Below, one piece after another: positions 27,874 to 42,417 of a stretch of 64,000 bases of DNA (position 1 is the first letter of the stretch; the number at the start of each line of letters is the position of its first letter). This DNA is from Nakaseomyces glabratus (Eukaryota > Ascomycota > Saccharomycetes > Saccharomycetales > Saccharomycetaceae). The DNA is taken from NCBI RefSeq assembly GCF_010111755.1, contig NC_088956.1, positions 1-64,000 of the forward strand. Reading direction: 5' to 3'. The notes beneath the pieces were generated by a model. That model saw only the letters and a program-made list of their open reading frames with translations. It did not search any database and was not told the DNA's origin. A program made the translations under genes and the position numbers.

Positions 27874-30800
27874 AGGTCACGCAGAATTGGAAATTTTTTT
27901 TATGTTTGAGTTATGATAGCGATTATGTATACAATTAAATTATTCGGTTTTGCAATTCAATATAGATTGTCGCGTTTATTTATGTTTAAATATGATCATA
28001 AAAAAATTAAAATACTAGATGAATAAAAAATATGATCATGAGTTCAAAAATTTATTTGATATTTATACATTTTTGAAAAGTTATGGAACTGATAACTCTT
28101 ATTTTGGGAGTTAAACTACTCAGTACAATGTATATAATAAAAACAACAATATTCTGGGAACATTCAGTGGACTAAAAATATATCTCGTGGCTGTATTATT
28201 TATTTAATAAACTACCTGTATTTTAATATAATTATTGTAGTAAATGTCCTCAATTATTACCTTTCTTCAAAGCAAGACAATTTATTAATAATAAAGAGCA
28301 CTATTTTCTATAATATATGCTTTACTTTCTTAATGTTAACAGCTAGTATTGAGGGTAGTATTAAATCTCACAGTAATTTCTATTAATTTATTGCTGTTCA
28401 GAGTCTAATTAGTACGCAATTTAAAAGCAAAATTACTTACTTTTAATATTACTTTATTTCTATTATTAATTTCTACCGTGAAGTTAGGCCGGTAATAATT
28501 TTACAAACAATAAATTTTCTAATGATTTTACAAAACAAATGGTAAATTGGACTTGTCGAAATACTTTTGTTGCACTTTTATTTAAGACAATGTTTATTAT
28601 TCTAATATTAGAAACGCATAGTGATTCTAATCTATTGACATCTGTATTTTTTTAAAGAAATTATAAACTATTTGGAGGTATAATATCTAGATGGATATCT
28701 ATACGTAGGAGAGCAGATATAGTTGAGTTTATGAATTAGAGAACAAAATATATCTCTTGCTGTTTTCATATTGAATTTAGTAGTTCTGAGGCCCACTCCA
28801 AATTACATACATGTTTTTTTTGAGTTGAATTTTGTATGAATTTACGTAACTGTATCATTTTCCGGTTTCTATTCAACCAATATATAGATTTATCTTGCTT
28901 TAGCGTGTGCCCCTCAATTTTGTGTTGAAACTGGTCTAATGTCAAGGGCAAAGACAAAGACAAAACTTCAACAATAATTAGAATAGTAAGGCACCCAAAA
29001 TTCAAAAAAGTAAAAATGGGGTGTCAATATATTTAGATATAAAAGTATTTGTGCATGATTTAGGTAATAATAAAACTTCAATTCGTAATGAATACCTGCC
29101 TCTTTAACAAAAGAGTTTTTAATATACCTGGATTTCCTTTTGATAATACAAGAATATGTCATATTACAGCTTATGTATTATAAAGTATAAGATTTTTAGC
29201 CAGTGTCTTTGATTACTTAGTAACTCTTGTAGTACCCCAAAATTATAACAAAGTCTGTATTACCTCTCATATAGTATTAATATACTGAGAATGGGTCAGA
29301 TTGTCATTTTGACATTCTATTTCCTAAGTTAATGCATCGTAAAAATATAGAGGTATCTGTAGTATTTGTCCAATTTCCGGTCATAATGCTGGACTAGTAA
29401 TCATTTGTATCATATCAGGATCATATCAATATAAAAAATTTTAAATACCGCATAATATCTGATTTAAACTAAGAATTCTACTTCCAGAAATGTCAAGTTT
29501 TACAACCTCGTAGTTACCATAAATTGTGTTACGTACCCTTTTTTTTTATGATCCTAATAAGAATCATTTCTAATAATAGTAATGTGAGCAAATTAAACTC
29601 AAAAAATCCAGTTTATTTTGAGATTCACTGATAAAAATTGGTTCAGAAATTAAGGTGCATAATAAAAAACTTCAATATCAATGTAGATATTGATGAATTT
29701 TTAAAATAAGTCTAAAAAGGCTACTTAGTTTACACAGACGTTGCCAGTAGAGACTCATACTAAAATTACACACATTTGAAGTATTAAAGATCTTGGCATT
29801 TTCAAACAGTATTAACTGATGTAAGGACAAAAGGTGAGAATGAATGTATTTTATGTTACCTAATAAATGTCCATGACAAGCCAACGTAGCTGTGAGATTT
29901 ATAGTTTGCTTTCTTATGTCAATTTCTTATTACTTATTTAGAAGATTAATATACTGGTAGTAACAATATAAGCTGCCTAAATCAGAAGCTCTGAGCAATA
30001 TATTTCTTAACTGTTCTCTGCAATACAACATTTGATCATTTTTTCCAAAAAGAAAAGAGGTCGAAAAGGAGTCAAATTTTTTGTAAGCCTTTATTAAAGA
30101 TTTCATGTGACTTCTTTTTTGAATTACTTCAGAGGCGTGTGCTGGACTACATGTTTATTAACTACTTGTTCGTTTTGTTCATCAAAGCTAATATACTAAC
30201 TACATTGCAAATGTCAATGTCAATGATCATAGTTTTAGGGCAAAGATATCACTTGATATGACTTTATTAGTAATAGAACTGTTTATCTTGCTCAATTCAT
30301 TTTTGTTACGGCAAAAAAAAATTGATTATTTCTTTTTCTAAGTTCACCGATAGTTGCGAAATATTTGGAAGATTACAATAACAAATCTACTATTTGGGCC
30401 AAGTGGTTTCTTTACCAATATTAACTCGTACAAAATCTATAAGATTTGTTTTTCTGAGTTGTATATTATTCATTCCCTCATCGACAATCAGTGACACTGA
30501 CACTTTTGGTACTGGAGTTCCACTTGCGGCAGCTAAACGGTCTTGCATCATTCAGTGTGCTGCTTGTATTTTGAACCCATCATTTATAAATTCTTTATCA
30601 TTTATTAAAGGACATATAGTAATTAAGTTATTTTTAGAAACAATTTTATTTTCCAAGTTATTCACCATATTGTGTAAATTTATATCGTCATAGTGAATTT
30701 TTGATAAATTCTTCCTAAAACAGTAATTTCTTGAAGTAAAGGTTACATATAGATCTTCAAGTATGTACCTGTGTCATTAACTTACTTGAAGAGTAGTATT

Positions 30801-33800
30801 TACTTGGCGTCCTAAATACTGCTTACTAAGAAGCATGGCAATATTGTCACTCTCATGAGTGTGGACGTATTTTTGCTCATGTAAACTGTTTTTAAATATT
30901 AACCAAGGCCAGTAATTTGAAAAATGACGTCATAAGGAATTCAGTAGTACATGACCAAAAAGAAATGAATTGTAATATTTTCTTGGCGAACATAAAAATA
31001 TCGCACTATATGGTAGAAATTCTAAAATCAAATATAGGAATGGTAAAAAAGCATTTCAAAAAATATTGTGTACCTTAAATTTATAAGTCAAATTTGATAG
31101 TATGTTATTTTTCAGTGCTCTTTCCTATCTAAGAGCGTAGACACAAATGTTAGTTTATTTTTCCAATTTGATGGCGAGTACTCGTTCTTCATTTATCCGA
31201 ATATATTCATTATAACCGTAGGAAGGATTTCATTAAAAGTAGTAGATTCGTATACAGAGAATAGCTCAGTATTTCCACAGTAAACGGGAGAGATTGAACT
31301 GGTTTTGTAAAAAAAATTAAGTAACTTTCTTTTGCTTGTGTGGAGTGAGAAATATACGTCAAATATGCTTGATAAAATAAGGTGCGAAATATTTTGTAAG
31401 TTAGTCAAACACGAGTAACAGAGACATTTCCTGCTTGTCTATGTTATTTTTAGAACAACAGCATACAGTATGGTCTTTCGTAAAAAAATCGGGAAATATC
31501 GGATATGCTTGTCTCTGCCACTCAATTCAAAGTCAATCGCCTTTTTACATAAACAGGCAAAGAAGATAATTCAACTATGAGCAAGTAAAACAGTTTCTTA
31601 CGTGTACTTTCTTTGAGAGTATTTCTTAGTTATCAATTGACACCCAATTTAGTTGAATCGAGTACAATGATTATTTATTGCAGATAAGTGGCAACGCAAT
31701 ATCAGAATACTTTTCTGCAAGTACATATCGTGTTCTAGATTACAGCGTTTACCTATTAACTATTGTTTTACTACTGTATGTTCTTTTTTCTTATAATTCC
31801 ACAATAATAAAATATTATAACAGAGTTGGTTTTCTTTAACAAATTAGACAAATAATACGTTTTGGTTATAACCTGACCTTGCTAGTTATTAACTTATTTA
31901 TTTATTTAGCTCTTTCTGGGTTAAAATAAATCCTTGGTTTGGCTGGAACTCATACCATCGAAATGAAACCTTTTGAACTGCTTGGAAATAATTAGAAGTC
32001 CAAAAATAGCACCTCTTTGGAATTTCTTACCATTTTTTATGTTTGGATCAGCATGTTATATTTCAAAAATAATTCATGTCTTATTGTAAGTACTTTACCA
32101 ACTAAAATCATATTACATACCATTATCTAAAACATCAAGCAAGGCCTAAAATCTCCAACTGTACCTTCAAGGATAATATGTTCCTCTCCGTAAAAGTTTC
32201 AATAAGTATCCATATTGATACTTACTAATTCATATCGGAAAACATTGTTTTTAATATTTATTGTATTATGTATCGATAAAGGTAAGTAGCTGGAGGTAAT
32301 TTATCCATTGAAAAATACGTAGCTCATATTATAAAAGATTGATGTATATGTTTCTCTTTAGCGCATTTTTTGCATAGTTCTATATGTTTAGATTACATAT
32401 ATGGTTACGGTTTAGTCGTCTCTTTGAATTCAAAAGATATTATATAACTCTCGTAAATATTGCCATTGTTTTCTTTTGAACTATTCCAATATCGCAAAAA
32501 AACAAATAAATAACACATTATAATAACAGGATGATTTATAAATTCCATGCTATACTCGAGATGTTTATATTTGTTGGGTAAGATTTATGAGTTGTGGTAT
32601 ACTTATTACCCGCTAGTAAAATGAAGCGTTACTGATTTATTATTAACATTGTCATATGTTGTTATACGTTGCAAATATTGGCGTATCTTTTTTTTTTGAA
32701 TCACAATTGCAACCACTATTATAGCAGCATAATATCTGATATACTGTGTTTGATTTCTATCCTAATGATAAATTAGTTTTTGGGATTCTAATTTGAACCA
32801 AAAATAACTAGAAATATTCATATTTATACCTTTTCTTGTATTAAAAAGCATTCTATGTAGATTATGTTATTTATAATTATTGATTTTCAAGACTTCGGAG
32901 TCTAGAGATATCCTATGATATTACTGAAAATACAACACATAATAGATGATCAAATAATTTATATGTACAGAAATCAGCAACTATTTATTGATTGTCTTCT
33001 ATTTCTAAACTAATACATTGTATATTTCGCAACTTCATTGCATGATTAGTCCTGAAGACTTATATGCTCTTTTTTCGATTGAATATACTGGAATTTGAGC
33101 TCACGATACTGCGTACCTGTTAAACTCAAACTAATGGAATAACAAACGGCACACAAATTTCATTAAGAATTTACATTATTGTCATATATTATACAAAGTG
33201 CCTGTTACCGTTTTTATTATAAAAATAATACGCCATTGGGTGGGAAAGGGATATTCAATCAAAGAATAATACCTTTGGTTTTATCAGAGAAAGAAAATTT
33301 ACTATAATAACAGTTTGATATCATCTACTGAAAGTTATAAATAGCAAATCTGATGATATTAACTAGTTTGTGGGAAATAGGTTGAACTAAAGCACTGAGC
33401 AATGATATTGTTTATTACTATCAAAAGCCAAAGCTAAACCAATGTTATCACAAACATTGATATGAATTTTTTTATATTTTCCTTAGTATCTTAAATGACT
33501 GAACCTATTCATTTATGAAATCAATATTCAAACAGTTTTTGATTGCTAAGTACATCTTTCATTGAATAAAATGATTTCGGAGGGCATTGTGAGTGAAATT
33601 TCCAAACTATCAGATGGGCTCCTTATTATCGGTTTTTGCCCGTTTGAATCAACAACTAGTATCAGTGATGCATAAAATAAAGTCACACTAATAGCATTAG
33701 TGGATATAAGATTCAGGTTTCCGTAATCGTTCATTTCTAAAACTACTCCCAGTTTGATTCATTGTGCTAAGGAATATTGGGATATGTTTCTGATTGGGTA

Positions 33801-36574
33801 TTGTGACTATAATTGGCCTCCATTGTTCTGCTATGTTACATTTTTGACATTGGCGTTATCGAAATTACAGATTTAATATCCTAACACCACTAATAAAATA
33901 TATTATTTATTTGATTATTACCTTGGACTTTATATTTACATGTTAGAAGAACTTTATAGCAGTTAAGTGTTTTATGGCATCTAATACCTCATATAATTGT
34001 AGCTGTATTGCACTATTCATCATCAGAATGGAATTTCATTATCCAGATAAAGTAGTAAGTTCCCAAGAACCGTATAAATAGCATTTGAATATTTTCTACT
34101 AGTGTTCTTTAAATGTTGCCGATATAAAACATCTGTCTCTAACTAGGGAATTAATAGTTTACATAACTATTTTTATTATATTGAAAAACGAAATTTGTGC
34201 TTGGAATTGAGATTACTGTCTAATGGAGATAGCAAACGTCTAGAACGGGAGGGATAAGGTTTAGGAGGTTTCTGCTATAGAATATCTTAAATGCATTAGA
34301 ATTGTTTTTTTTGCACATGTAATATTTCCGATTTATCTTTTAATATTTGTATATAAAAGAGTTTATCTTGAGCTAATGACACTTACTCGACTTCTATATA
34401 ATATTTAGCATAAATGACAAAATGGAGGTAATTAGGCCATTTGAATCCATTCATAATAAACTTACTACAATACTACTGACATATGATTTGAAACACTTTA
34501 AACTTTCATATATGATGAGTAAAAGTATAAACTTTAAAATATTCTTTTGCAATTCTTAATATTATTCCCTCAGAACAAATACTACCATGCAGTACTCTCC
34601 GGCGAAAGAGTTCTGCTATCTTTACATAGTAAAATCTAGATATAATATACATCAATCTATCAATTTCAGTAATAGATTTAATCTGCCTGCAAAAGTTGAA
34701 TTTCAAGAAGTCTTTTTAATGAATTTCTTTATTTAAAATTTTTTCACAACAATTAATTCAATCACGTTTTAGTGTTTATTGATTTATCAGTTAAGAAGTT
34801 AAATCTGCCACCAAAATGTTAACTATGTAATGAAAAATGTATACATTATGGTTCACCATCTCCATAAGAGCCGGGTAATTGTAGCTTACGGGATGAAGAA
34901 TGCCAAAATCTAGATGTAAGAAAGACAAACAAATTTGTAGAAATAAAATATCTTGATTACTATCATCGGTGCCTGAGCCACAATCTAAAAAAAAACTGGT
35001 ATGAACCAAAATAGCGTAAATTTGAGCAGGACTCTGTTTGGCAGATCATCAGATCCAACAGCAAAATTGATAGAAAGGAGGTTGAATTTTACATCATCAA
35101 TACCATTCAAGAAGCAGTGCTCGGGGGAGGGGGGGCTACTGGATTAATAAACCATGTTTAAATGTCCACTATTATGAGATTAACATTACTCATTCCTGCT
35201 ATCAATGGCTTATAAATGTTGTTTTTTTCTTTCCACCTTACGACATAATAGTGGGCACTTGACATGGCAACCGGAAATCGAATATGCTATAGAAGAGATT
35301 GGATTGCTAAGTTAAACTCTGTTGCTAAAAGCCTTCGATGAGTTTCTGATCTTCTTCTAATTCACATAGGTTTGACAATATGGGCTTCATAATGAGGTCC
35401 CAGAAAGCCTATATTTATGGGATTCACCAGTCCAATATAGTTGATTGTTCCAACGTCACTGTAATTTTCTGATAGATCAGTTACCATGTTTTTGCTAAAA
35501 TGCCGATAAAGTGTGCCTTCTATCTTTGGAACAAATTAAGATAAAATATAGAGATCACTGAATGAGTTGTCTTACGAGTATGGATGTTTGTGTTCTTCAT
35601 TTTGCTGAGGTTGTCATTCATGTTAAACTTGGAATCTATAAATAATGCAACCAATCCAAAAGTGTTACATTCAGTGAGTAAATAAAACTAAGACCTACCA
35701 CCGATAGTAAAGTCCTGAAATCGGGGACTTGAACGCGCACTTAGAACTGGAACTGGTTTTCTATTTTCCTCAACGAATCCTGTGCAGAGTATTTTACTTG
35801 ACATGGGACTACTAGTACTCAGAAAACCATAATGAAATTGTACGATGTTATTGGAATATCATCCATCTGTTGCTGATATAAAGGAATAAATTTAAAAACA
35901 GATCCGGAGAAGCGAATATAGTTCAATATTGCACATATATTGACATGAAGTGAATTTTGTTCATTGAGATGAAAGTATGCACAACATTTCTCGGTAGAAA
36001 ATGGAATAGTTAGCACTAATGTTTTTAGGTTTATATGTTTCTGTCGTATAGCCAGAAAGTTATGGTAAGCACGAGAATTACATCCTATGTAATGAAACAT
36101 TAGGAATGGCTGAAATTTTGAAATCAAATATTAGCAAGCTTTCATAATAATGTCGTTTTTTCATGTTCCAGTGGGTCTCATTTAATTTAATGAATGAAGT
36201 TTTCCGTTACAATTATTTTCTATAGAGAAACCGATTGAACATAGTGGGCCCTATGTGATTATTTTGACTTCATATTCTATTGAATTGCTGTTGCATTCAA
36301 GAATCAATTTTCTATATGTGCTTGGTTGTGTATGTTTTTTGCGACTTTTGTGATATTTCTTTATATATTGTCTGGTTGTTAAAATTCCGACAATAATGAT
36401 CACTTGTAACTCTAAATTAGGACCGTCAAAATACCCACTGAAGCAAATACATTTACCTGGTTGGGGTAGTTCTTTTCAACTCTTTGAATAATTGCAATTC
36501 ACAGAAAATACATAGGCACTTACAAGAGCCGGCTGAATTTACCTTATCTATAAAATGTGATGAAGCAAATCAAT

Positions 36575-36746
36575 ATTGATGGTATAAATCATCATTTAAC
36601 CTAAAGTCAGTATAATAGAATCTGCAATTTTTTTCTAACTTGCGCTATATACACAATGATATTGATGGTATAAATCATCATTTAACCTAAAGTCAGTATA
36701 ATAGAATCTGCCATTTTGTTCTAACTTGCGCTATAAACACAATGAT
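36575..36746. repeat. Tandem duplication, two 86-bp units
   Basis: Positions 36575-36660 and 36661-36746 are direct neighbours and differ at only three positions. A third copy begins at 36747 but is lost after about four bases. The sequence is AT-rich and noncoding. The high identity indicates a fairly recent slippage or unequal-exchange event. Confidence 0.92.
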
Positions 36747-39700
36747 ATTGAAGGTAGTAACATATATTAGAGATTAGTCCAGGTATACTACAATCCCCAA
36801 CATTAGTTGTTCTGCAACTGAGAATAGGAATTTTTATAAAATTGATCAAAATAACATTCTCTACCCATTTCTTGGAATATTAAATAGTTTGACACAGGAA
36901 GAATATTTCACAGAGTCAATTTCAATTTCAAGTAATAGTTTAGATAGTTGTTATAAATTATTATATGAACTAAGTTATCGAAAGTTAGAATACTTATGTA
37001 TTGCTAATATCGAACGTATCAATATTACTCTTGTATAAGACTTTTAAAACGTTATTTTTATTTTGGGAAGGATAGGCAGATTAATTACTCTGATCAAATT
37101 TGTCGCAAAATAATGTCTTATGTATATGCGGAGATGCAGTTACAAATAAGCTAGTCGAGATAATTTCTTATGAATTAATGCTAGCTGTGAAGGAATTTCT
37201 AAAATACAGTACAAAAGAAATATTTGAGATAATATTTGTGTTAAAGTTTTCTGAAATATGGCTGGTTAGTAGAAATTTTAACAAAAGTTCTAGCTTTTTG
37301 TCACTCACGCACTAAGAGTTTAGATGGATAACGTATTGGTCTTTATTGGATGACAGAAATGTTATCTCTGACTGAAGTAGTAAGTTTGAAGCACTATACA
37401 AGTTAGCTATCCGGTGCATTTTCAAGGCTAATTGTGTTAAAACAATCTTACTTCTTCTTATATAATTTCAATTAAATGTATTATTTGCATAATCTTTATC
37501 AGCCATGATATAGCCGTTTCGATTGAGACGGGGCTTGATGTGAAAGTAAATTTAAGTCTTTAACTTAACAGCAATTTAGTATTTTTTGTTTATTGAATCA
37601 CTCTACGAACATATTTAATAATAATAAACAGATTTATATCTATCAGGAACTTATTACATACTTTAGTATTAAGATAGCAAGATCTCTTGAAATGCTTTCA
37701 AGTTTCTAATAAGCGTTTATTTGTGGAAATTTGAGATATACCTATTCTTCTTGGGACTTTGTAACGATACAGTAAAAAGATAACAGCGGTACAGTATTTA
37801 CTACCACAAAATTATTGTCTTTGAAGTTTTTGCCAAATTTTGTGCTATTCCTGAATACATAGTGAAATATTCAAGTGTGTACTTACAGGAAAGTTTGAGA
37901 AAAATTTGTAAACAAAGATTCAGCCTCAAATAATTCAGTAGTATCTGAAATTACGTTGAGTAATAGGCGCAAATTGGCGGCATGTGCATTTGACACTAAA
38001 CACAATTTCATGTTGTTTAAGACAGAATATTTTTTACCTCTACATGATCATTTATACTTATTGCATTGAAAGAACAAAAATTAGAAATAGCTGCAGGAGC
38101 AAAAATAAAAAGTGACTAGTAGCGATACTATTCGCTATGCCAAAATAGGTTGCAATGATTGTAAATGATATAGATGACTGTTGTCATAATGTAGGAATGT
38201 GTTCTTGAGTACATGTTATTGATGTGAGAGTAGTACAGATTAAAATTAAAATATTCCTATTTGTTTTTATTAAATATGGCATCATTTTTAGTATAGTTGT
38301 AATGGTACGGCCAATAACCATAAAGCAAAATTAATTATTGAGACATTTGCTAGGCAATTGCTAATATCAATCCAATTTCCATATCTATGTTGTACCTTCA
38401 AGAAACATCTATATTCAACCACCAACTTGAAATATATGTCCGATACTTATCTGTTTGTATGTGTTCTCTTCTGTATACTATTTTGAGGTGCAATGGTACA
38501 TTACAAAAATAGAATCTACTGCAAAATTCACCTTGGTGTGAGAAATTGGTAGGAGCTCCTACCGTTATTTTAGTGGGTAGTCTAAACAAGCAATAGGTGA
38601 GCCGATAAATAATTATAACCCGACAAGTCCTTCTTAAGCAGATCTAACTGCCTATAACTATACAACACAATAGTAGAACTTTCAAAAAAAAACCCAAGAA
38701 CAAAAAATTGAGGTGTGTGAATCGGAACGGATGAACAGAAGGTCCATGTAGTTTACACGAATAAACCTATCTCTTTATGCACATCCTTACCTAAGGCAGT
38801 ACGCTAGTTCTCCTATTGAACACTTTTGAATACTTTTGAATATCTTGTTCTGCTATCTTTTATTTCCTTGGTCTAAAACTATTGGAAAGTAAGAGGTATC
38901 TCAATCCGCAAATTGAGTATGTAATTTCAATCACAAGAGTTGTATATATTGTCAAGGCGATAGTCCTTTCTGAAAGGTACCATATATAAATATAGCATGT
39001 TATGTATATGGAAGTTTCGGCCATTTATAATGGCAATTGCTATGAGCCGGCAATGAGACACATAATTCAATTATGTTGTTCAATGATACAGATAGAAGAA
39101 CACTATAAGAAAAGGCAGTTAATGCGAAACACTAACAAAGAGTTATCTTTCCTTGTCGAAAGGAAGTTTATTAGTTTTACCCTCAAGAACAGTCTAACAA
39201 TGTCAAATGCAGGTTAATGAAATACATTTACATACAACAGTGGTAATTAGGAGGATATGATATCAGCGTTATAGATAGCAGTGAGACACTTATGGTTCGA
39301 TGTCCAAAAACTTAGTCCCTCGTACTCAGGATACTTCAAAATCAAAAGAATAAAGTGCCTTTGAGAGAGCTACTATTTTCAAACTTTGGTCTTCTGAACC
39401 TCTTCCAAGTACAACAGAAATCAAGAGAGCCCACAGTAACGTTTTGTTCTTGCTGACTTACTGGAGTGAATGAATGAGTTGAGATGAAACAACTCCCATG
39501 GCCCCCAAACATAACCAAAAGAAAACAGCTTTGTTGAAGTTCTCCAGAAGAAGACTACAGAAGTAACACTCGTTAAAACTGCTATAAAACGTGTAACTGT
39601 TGTATGGGACTGCAAAATGGATAAGACTTGGCTTTGCCTTTTCAGCACATTTGCTCTTCAAAGAAATTGAATATCCTTCTATCCAATCAGATCATGAAGA

Positions 39701-41018
39701 CTATGGCTTTGAGATGAGAACGGGGGTGCAATTTGAGTGGTGTGCAGCCAATAAAACAGTAGATCCCGTATTTCAAAAATTGCACCCGGTTTTCTTTTCT
39801 CGTTCGTACAGCTCTTTCTGAATTGCACCCTTTTTTCATATGAACTGCAGTGTTACCTAGATCAAGTGGGGGGGTGGCAGGTGGCTATTTCTGCCTTCTA
39901 CAGCGCTTTTAGTGAACTTTTGCTTTGTTGTAATTGTAGTTGTATTTCTGTGTGTTACGTGAAATACCGTGCCTTTGTCTATCATTCTTTCAGTGGTTTT
40001 GCTCGCAGAGATGGGGCATTTTGATCCATTGTGTGTTAAAGCACAGTGGGACCCAGGAATAGTAGAGAGAAGGAAAGTGGGGGAAGGGTAGCAGTGGGGC
40101 CGGAAGGAGAACGTTCTATTCTACAGCATATCTTGTTCTGTTCTCCTGAATGATATATTCTCTCCTGCCAGTCTTCTAACTTCGGTTCCATTGAACAATA
40201 ATGATGTCGTTGCGAGTGGTGAAACTCTGACATCGCCCAATGAAAATCAATGTTTGTGATCAGGCCTGACCTTCCTCTGCTTGTTCGTATTTTTGTTTTG
40301 TTCTAAATTTCTGTTTCTACATTGGCCTGAGTCACTGGCCGCAGAGGTACCGCCGGGAAAATTGGTTTCCATTAGCACTGGCAAGCCTTTCTATTCATTT
40401 CTCTGTCACCAACTCCCACTTGTTCGTTGAGATGAAACGAACCGAGAAAGGTGGACACAGAAGAACAGCGCATTTTGCAGAAGAAGAAATTTGCAATTCT
40501 GACTTTATCACAGAAAAACTGTAACTAAATGCTGGATATTCGATAGATAATATATGAACTTCGATATTCCATTGTGTGAGGGTGAGTTTTAGAGAATACT
40601 ATTGCAGTTAACAAAAGGTATTGGATTCTAATAGATACTTAGAACTTTGCTGCTTTCTTTGTTTGACATTCTACAAACAGCTCAATTTTTGTTTGTTAGT
40701 TGTACTTGTAGTTTGAACACGGTTTTCTTCCATGACGGTCTAACAATACCGTAGGCGAACTTACTACTAATATTGTTGTGTCATATCTAGAAGTAAAGTG
40801 AGAAGCGACCGGTGGTTGTTGTCTATATTCGTTGTTGGCTTGCTCTTATCTTCTAAATATAGCCTGCAAAGATCTGAGAAATGGATTAATTGGTATGTCG
40901 TTCCCGGTGAATGATAACTCCTCATTCGTTTTTAACTGCCGAGGTAGACTATAATTGATGAACAACTACGATATCGATGGTGGTTGTTTTTTTACAAAGA
41001 TCATTCAGAATCGGTTAC

Positions 41019-41050
41019 ATAACGACTCAAATTGCAATTTGAGTCGTTAT
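41019..41050. repeat. Perfect 32-bp palindrome
   Basis: The left arm ATAACGACTCAAATTG is followed with no spacer by its exact reverse complement. Each arm contains GACTCA/TGAGTC, a half-site shared with Gcn4/AP-1-type bZIP binding sites. It lies 1.6 kb upstream of FET4 in otherwise unremarkable DNA. Confidence 0.95.
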
Positions 41051-41879
41051 AGAAGTAGTGCTGGACTTATCACTATTATTCTTTGTGTTTCAAGTTTAGT
41101 AATAGATGAACTCTTGAAAATATCTCATGTAATTAATTTGACATTCGAGATGAACAAGAACAGATAATTACAACATCCCTGTTCTAATTTGTATCAGCGA
41201 TGGCATTACTTCGCTTTCCAAATTTTATTCGGGAGAAAACTAGAAAACTTGTCATCCATAATGCCTGATTACAACATATCCGGTATGTAAGCGCCTAAGT
41301 TTTGGCTTTTGGACATAGCGAAATAGTGTTTTAGATACGGATCGACAAGAGCCTACAGACTTTCGACTTAGCAATCAGTCAGGCAAGTGTAGCTTTTGAA
41401 ATTAATACGTACTCCTACTACGGATATCGCGATCTGTGTATGTTACCTTGTAGTGCAATAACTTATACGTTACTAAACAAATGCGCCAGTGCTGCATTCA
41501 AGGTCAAGCAAAATATGCAGTAATATGACATTAGGATGGAATAGCAAAATACCGTGTGTTCGTTGTTCATTCAACGACATAATGAAGTCCAATAACTAGG
41601 TTGAAGTGTTGGACAGAGGGCACACGATTAAAACACTTGTTACCGTGTTCTTTGCCTTTTTTTCTTTTTTTATTCTATTTTTCTTAGAGAAATATCACTT
41701 TGCTTGAATTTTTATTGCCTCGGCACTCAATCTCCGTAGGGAAACTTCCGAGAAAATCCAATGATAAGGAATGCTAACAGAAAAATCTGCTATGTCTATT
41801 ATGTGGGATGTAATTACTAGTGTTCGCATCAGCAATAACTTCTCCTTAGGTTCTTTTGGAAAAAATTTTGGTCAACTGA

Positions 41880-42131
41880 ATGCCCGCAACAAATAATATG
41901 GAATTCCGAATTAGTTTAGAATGCAGTGTGAATAATGGGCGTACCGATTTAAGGCAGGAACAAAATTACTATCCACTTCTTACCCCTCAAGGGCATATTG
42001 ATGTTGTCTCATCCCATTGTTCTCATGATTCTGTTGATTATTCATTTGTCTGCAGTCACTGCCTGCCCAAATTATTTGGCCGACGATTGAACGACAACGG
42101 CAATGAAGTCTTTTCCTTCAAAACTGGATGA
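41880..42131 (+). CDS. Small hypothetical ORF, 83 codons (uncertain)
   Basis: An ATG-initiated open frame of 83 codons between the gene-poor region and FET4. I recognise no family. The product would be soluble and polar, with Cys/His pairs (SSHCSHDS followed by VCSHCLPK) that could in principle bind a metal, ending in a basic then acidic tail. It is preceded by A-rich sequence and followed by about 500 bases before FET4. Composition is less AT-rich than its flanks. It may equally be a chance frame or a relic. Confidence 0.3.
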   Translation: MPATNNMEFRISLECSVNNGRTDLRQEQNYYPLLTPQGHIDVVSSHCSHDSVDYSFVCSHCLPKLFGRRLNDNGNEVFSFKTG

Positions 42132-42409
42132 AAATTACACATGAAATAATTTTGGCACTCCTGCAGCAATTAACAGATATACGCATAACAGATTTTCACC
42201 AGATGAAGTATTTTCTTTTTTTCTTATAGAAAAGAGAATCAATAGTCTAATGAGCAATAATGCTTTACTATATGGTGAGAGTAGCTATAAGTTTGAGCAA
42301 TAAATAATTATAGGGTGCAATACAATTTAGAGAGCGCAATTCTAATTCATCTACTTTTGAGTATTATATTTTATGAAGGAAGTTAGTGGCACTCAATAAT
42401 CGAAAATAC

Positions 42410-42417
42410 TATATAAA
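42410..42417 (+). promoter_or_regulatory. Candidate TATA box for FET4
   Basis: TATATAAA lies about 238 bases upstream of the FET4 ATG. A weaker TATAAATA-like element lies nearer, at about 42475. A TTATTGTTT element at about 42598-42607 resembles the Rox1 core ATTGTT; S. cerevisiae FET4 is Rox1-repressed, but this match is short. No clear Aft1 core (GCACCC) was seen in the 250 bp upstream. Confidence 0.4.

Noticed and set aside
30394..30693. 99-codon frame in the gene-poor region
   Set aside because: Begins with TTG, not ATG; hydrophobic AT-driven composition with no family resemblance.
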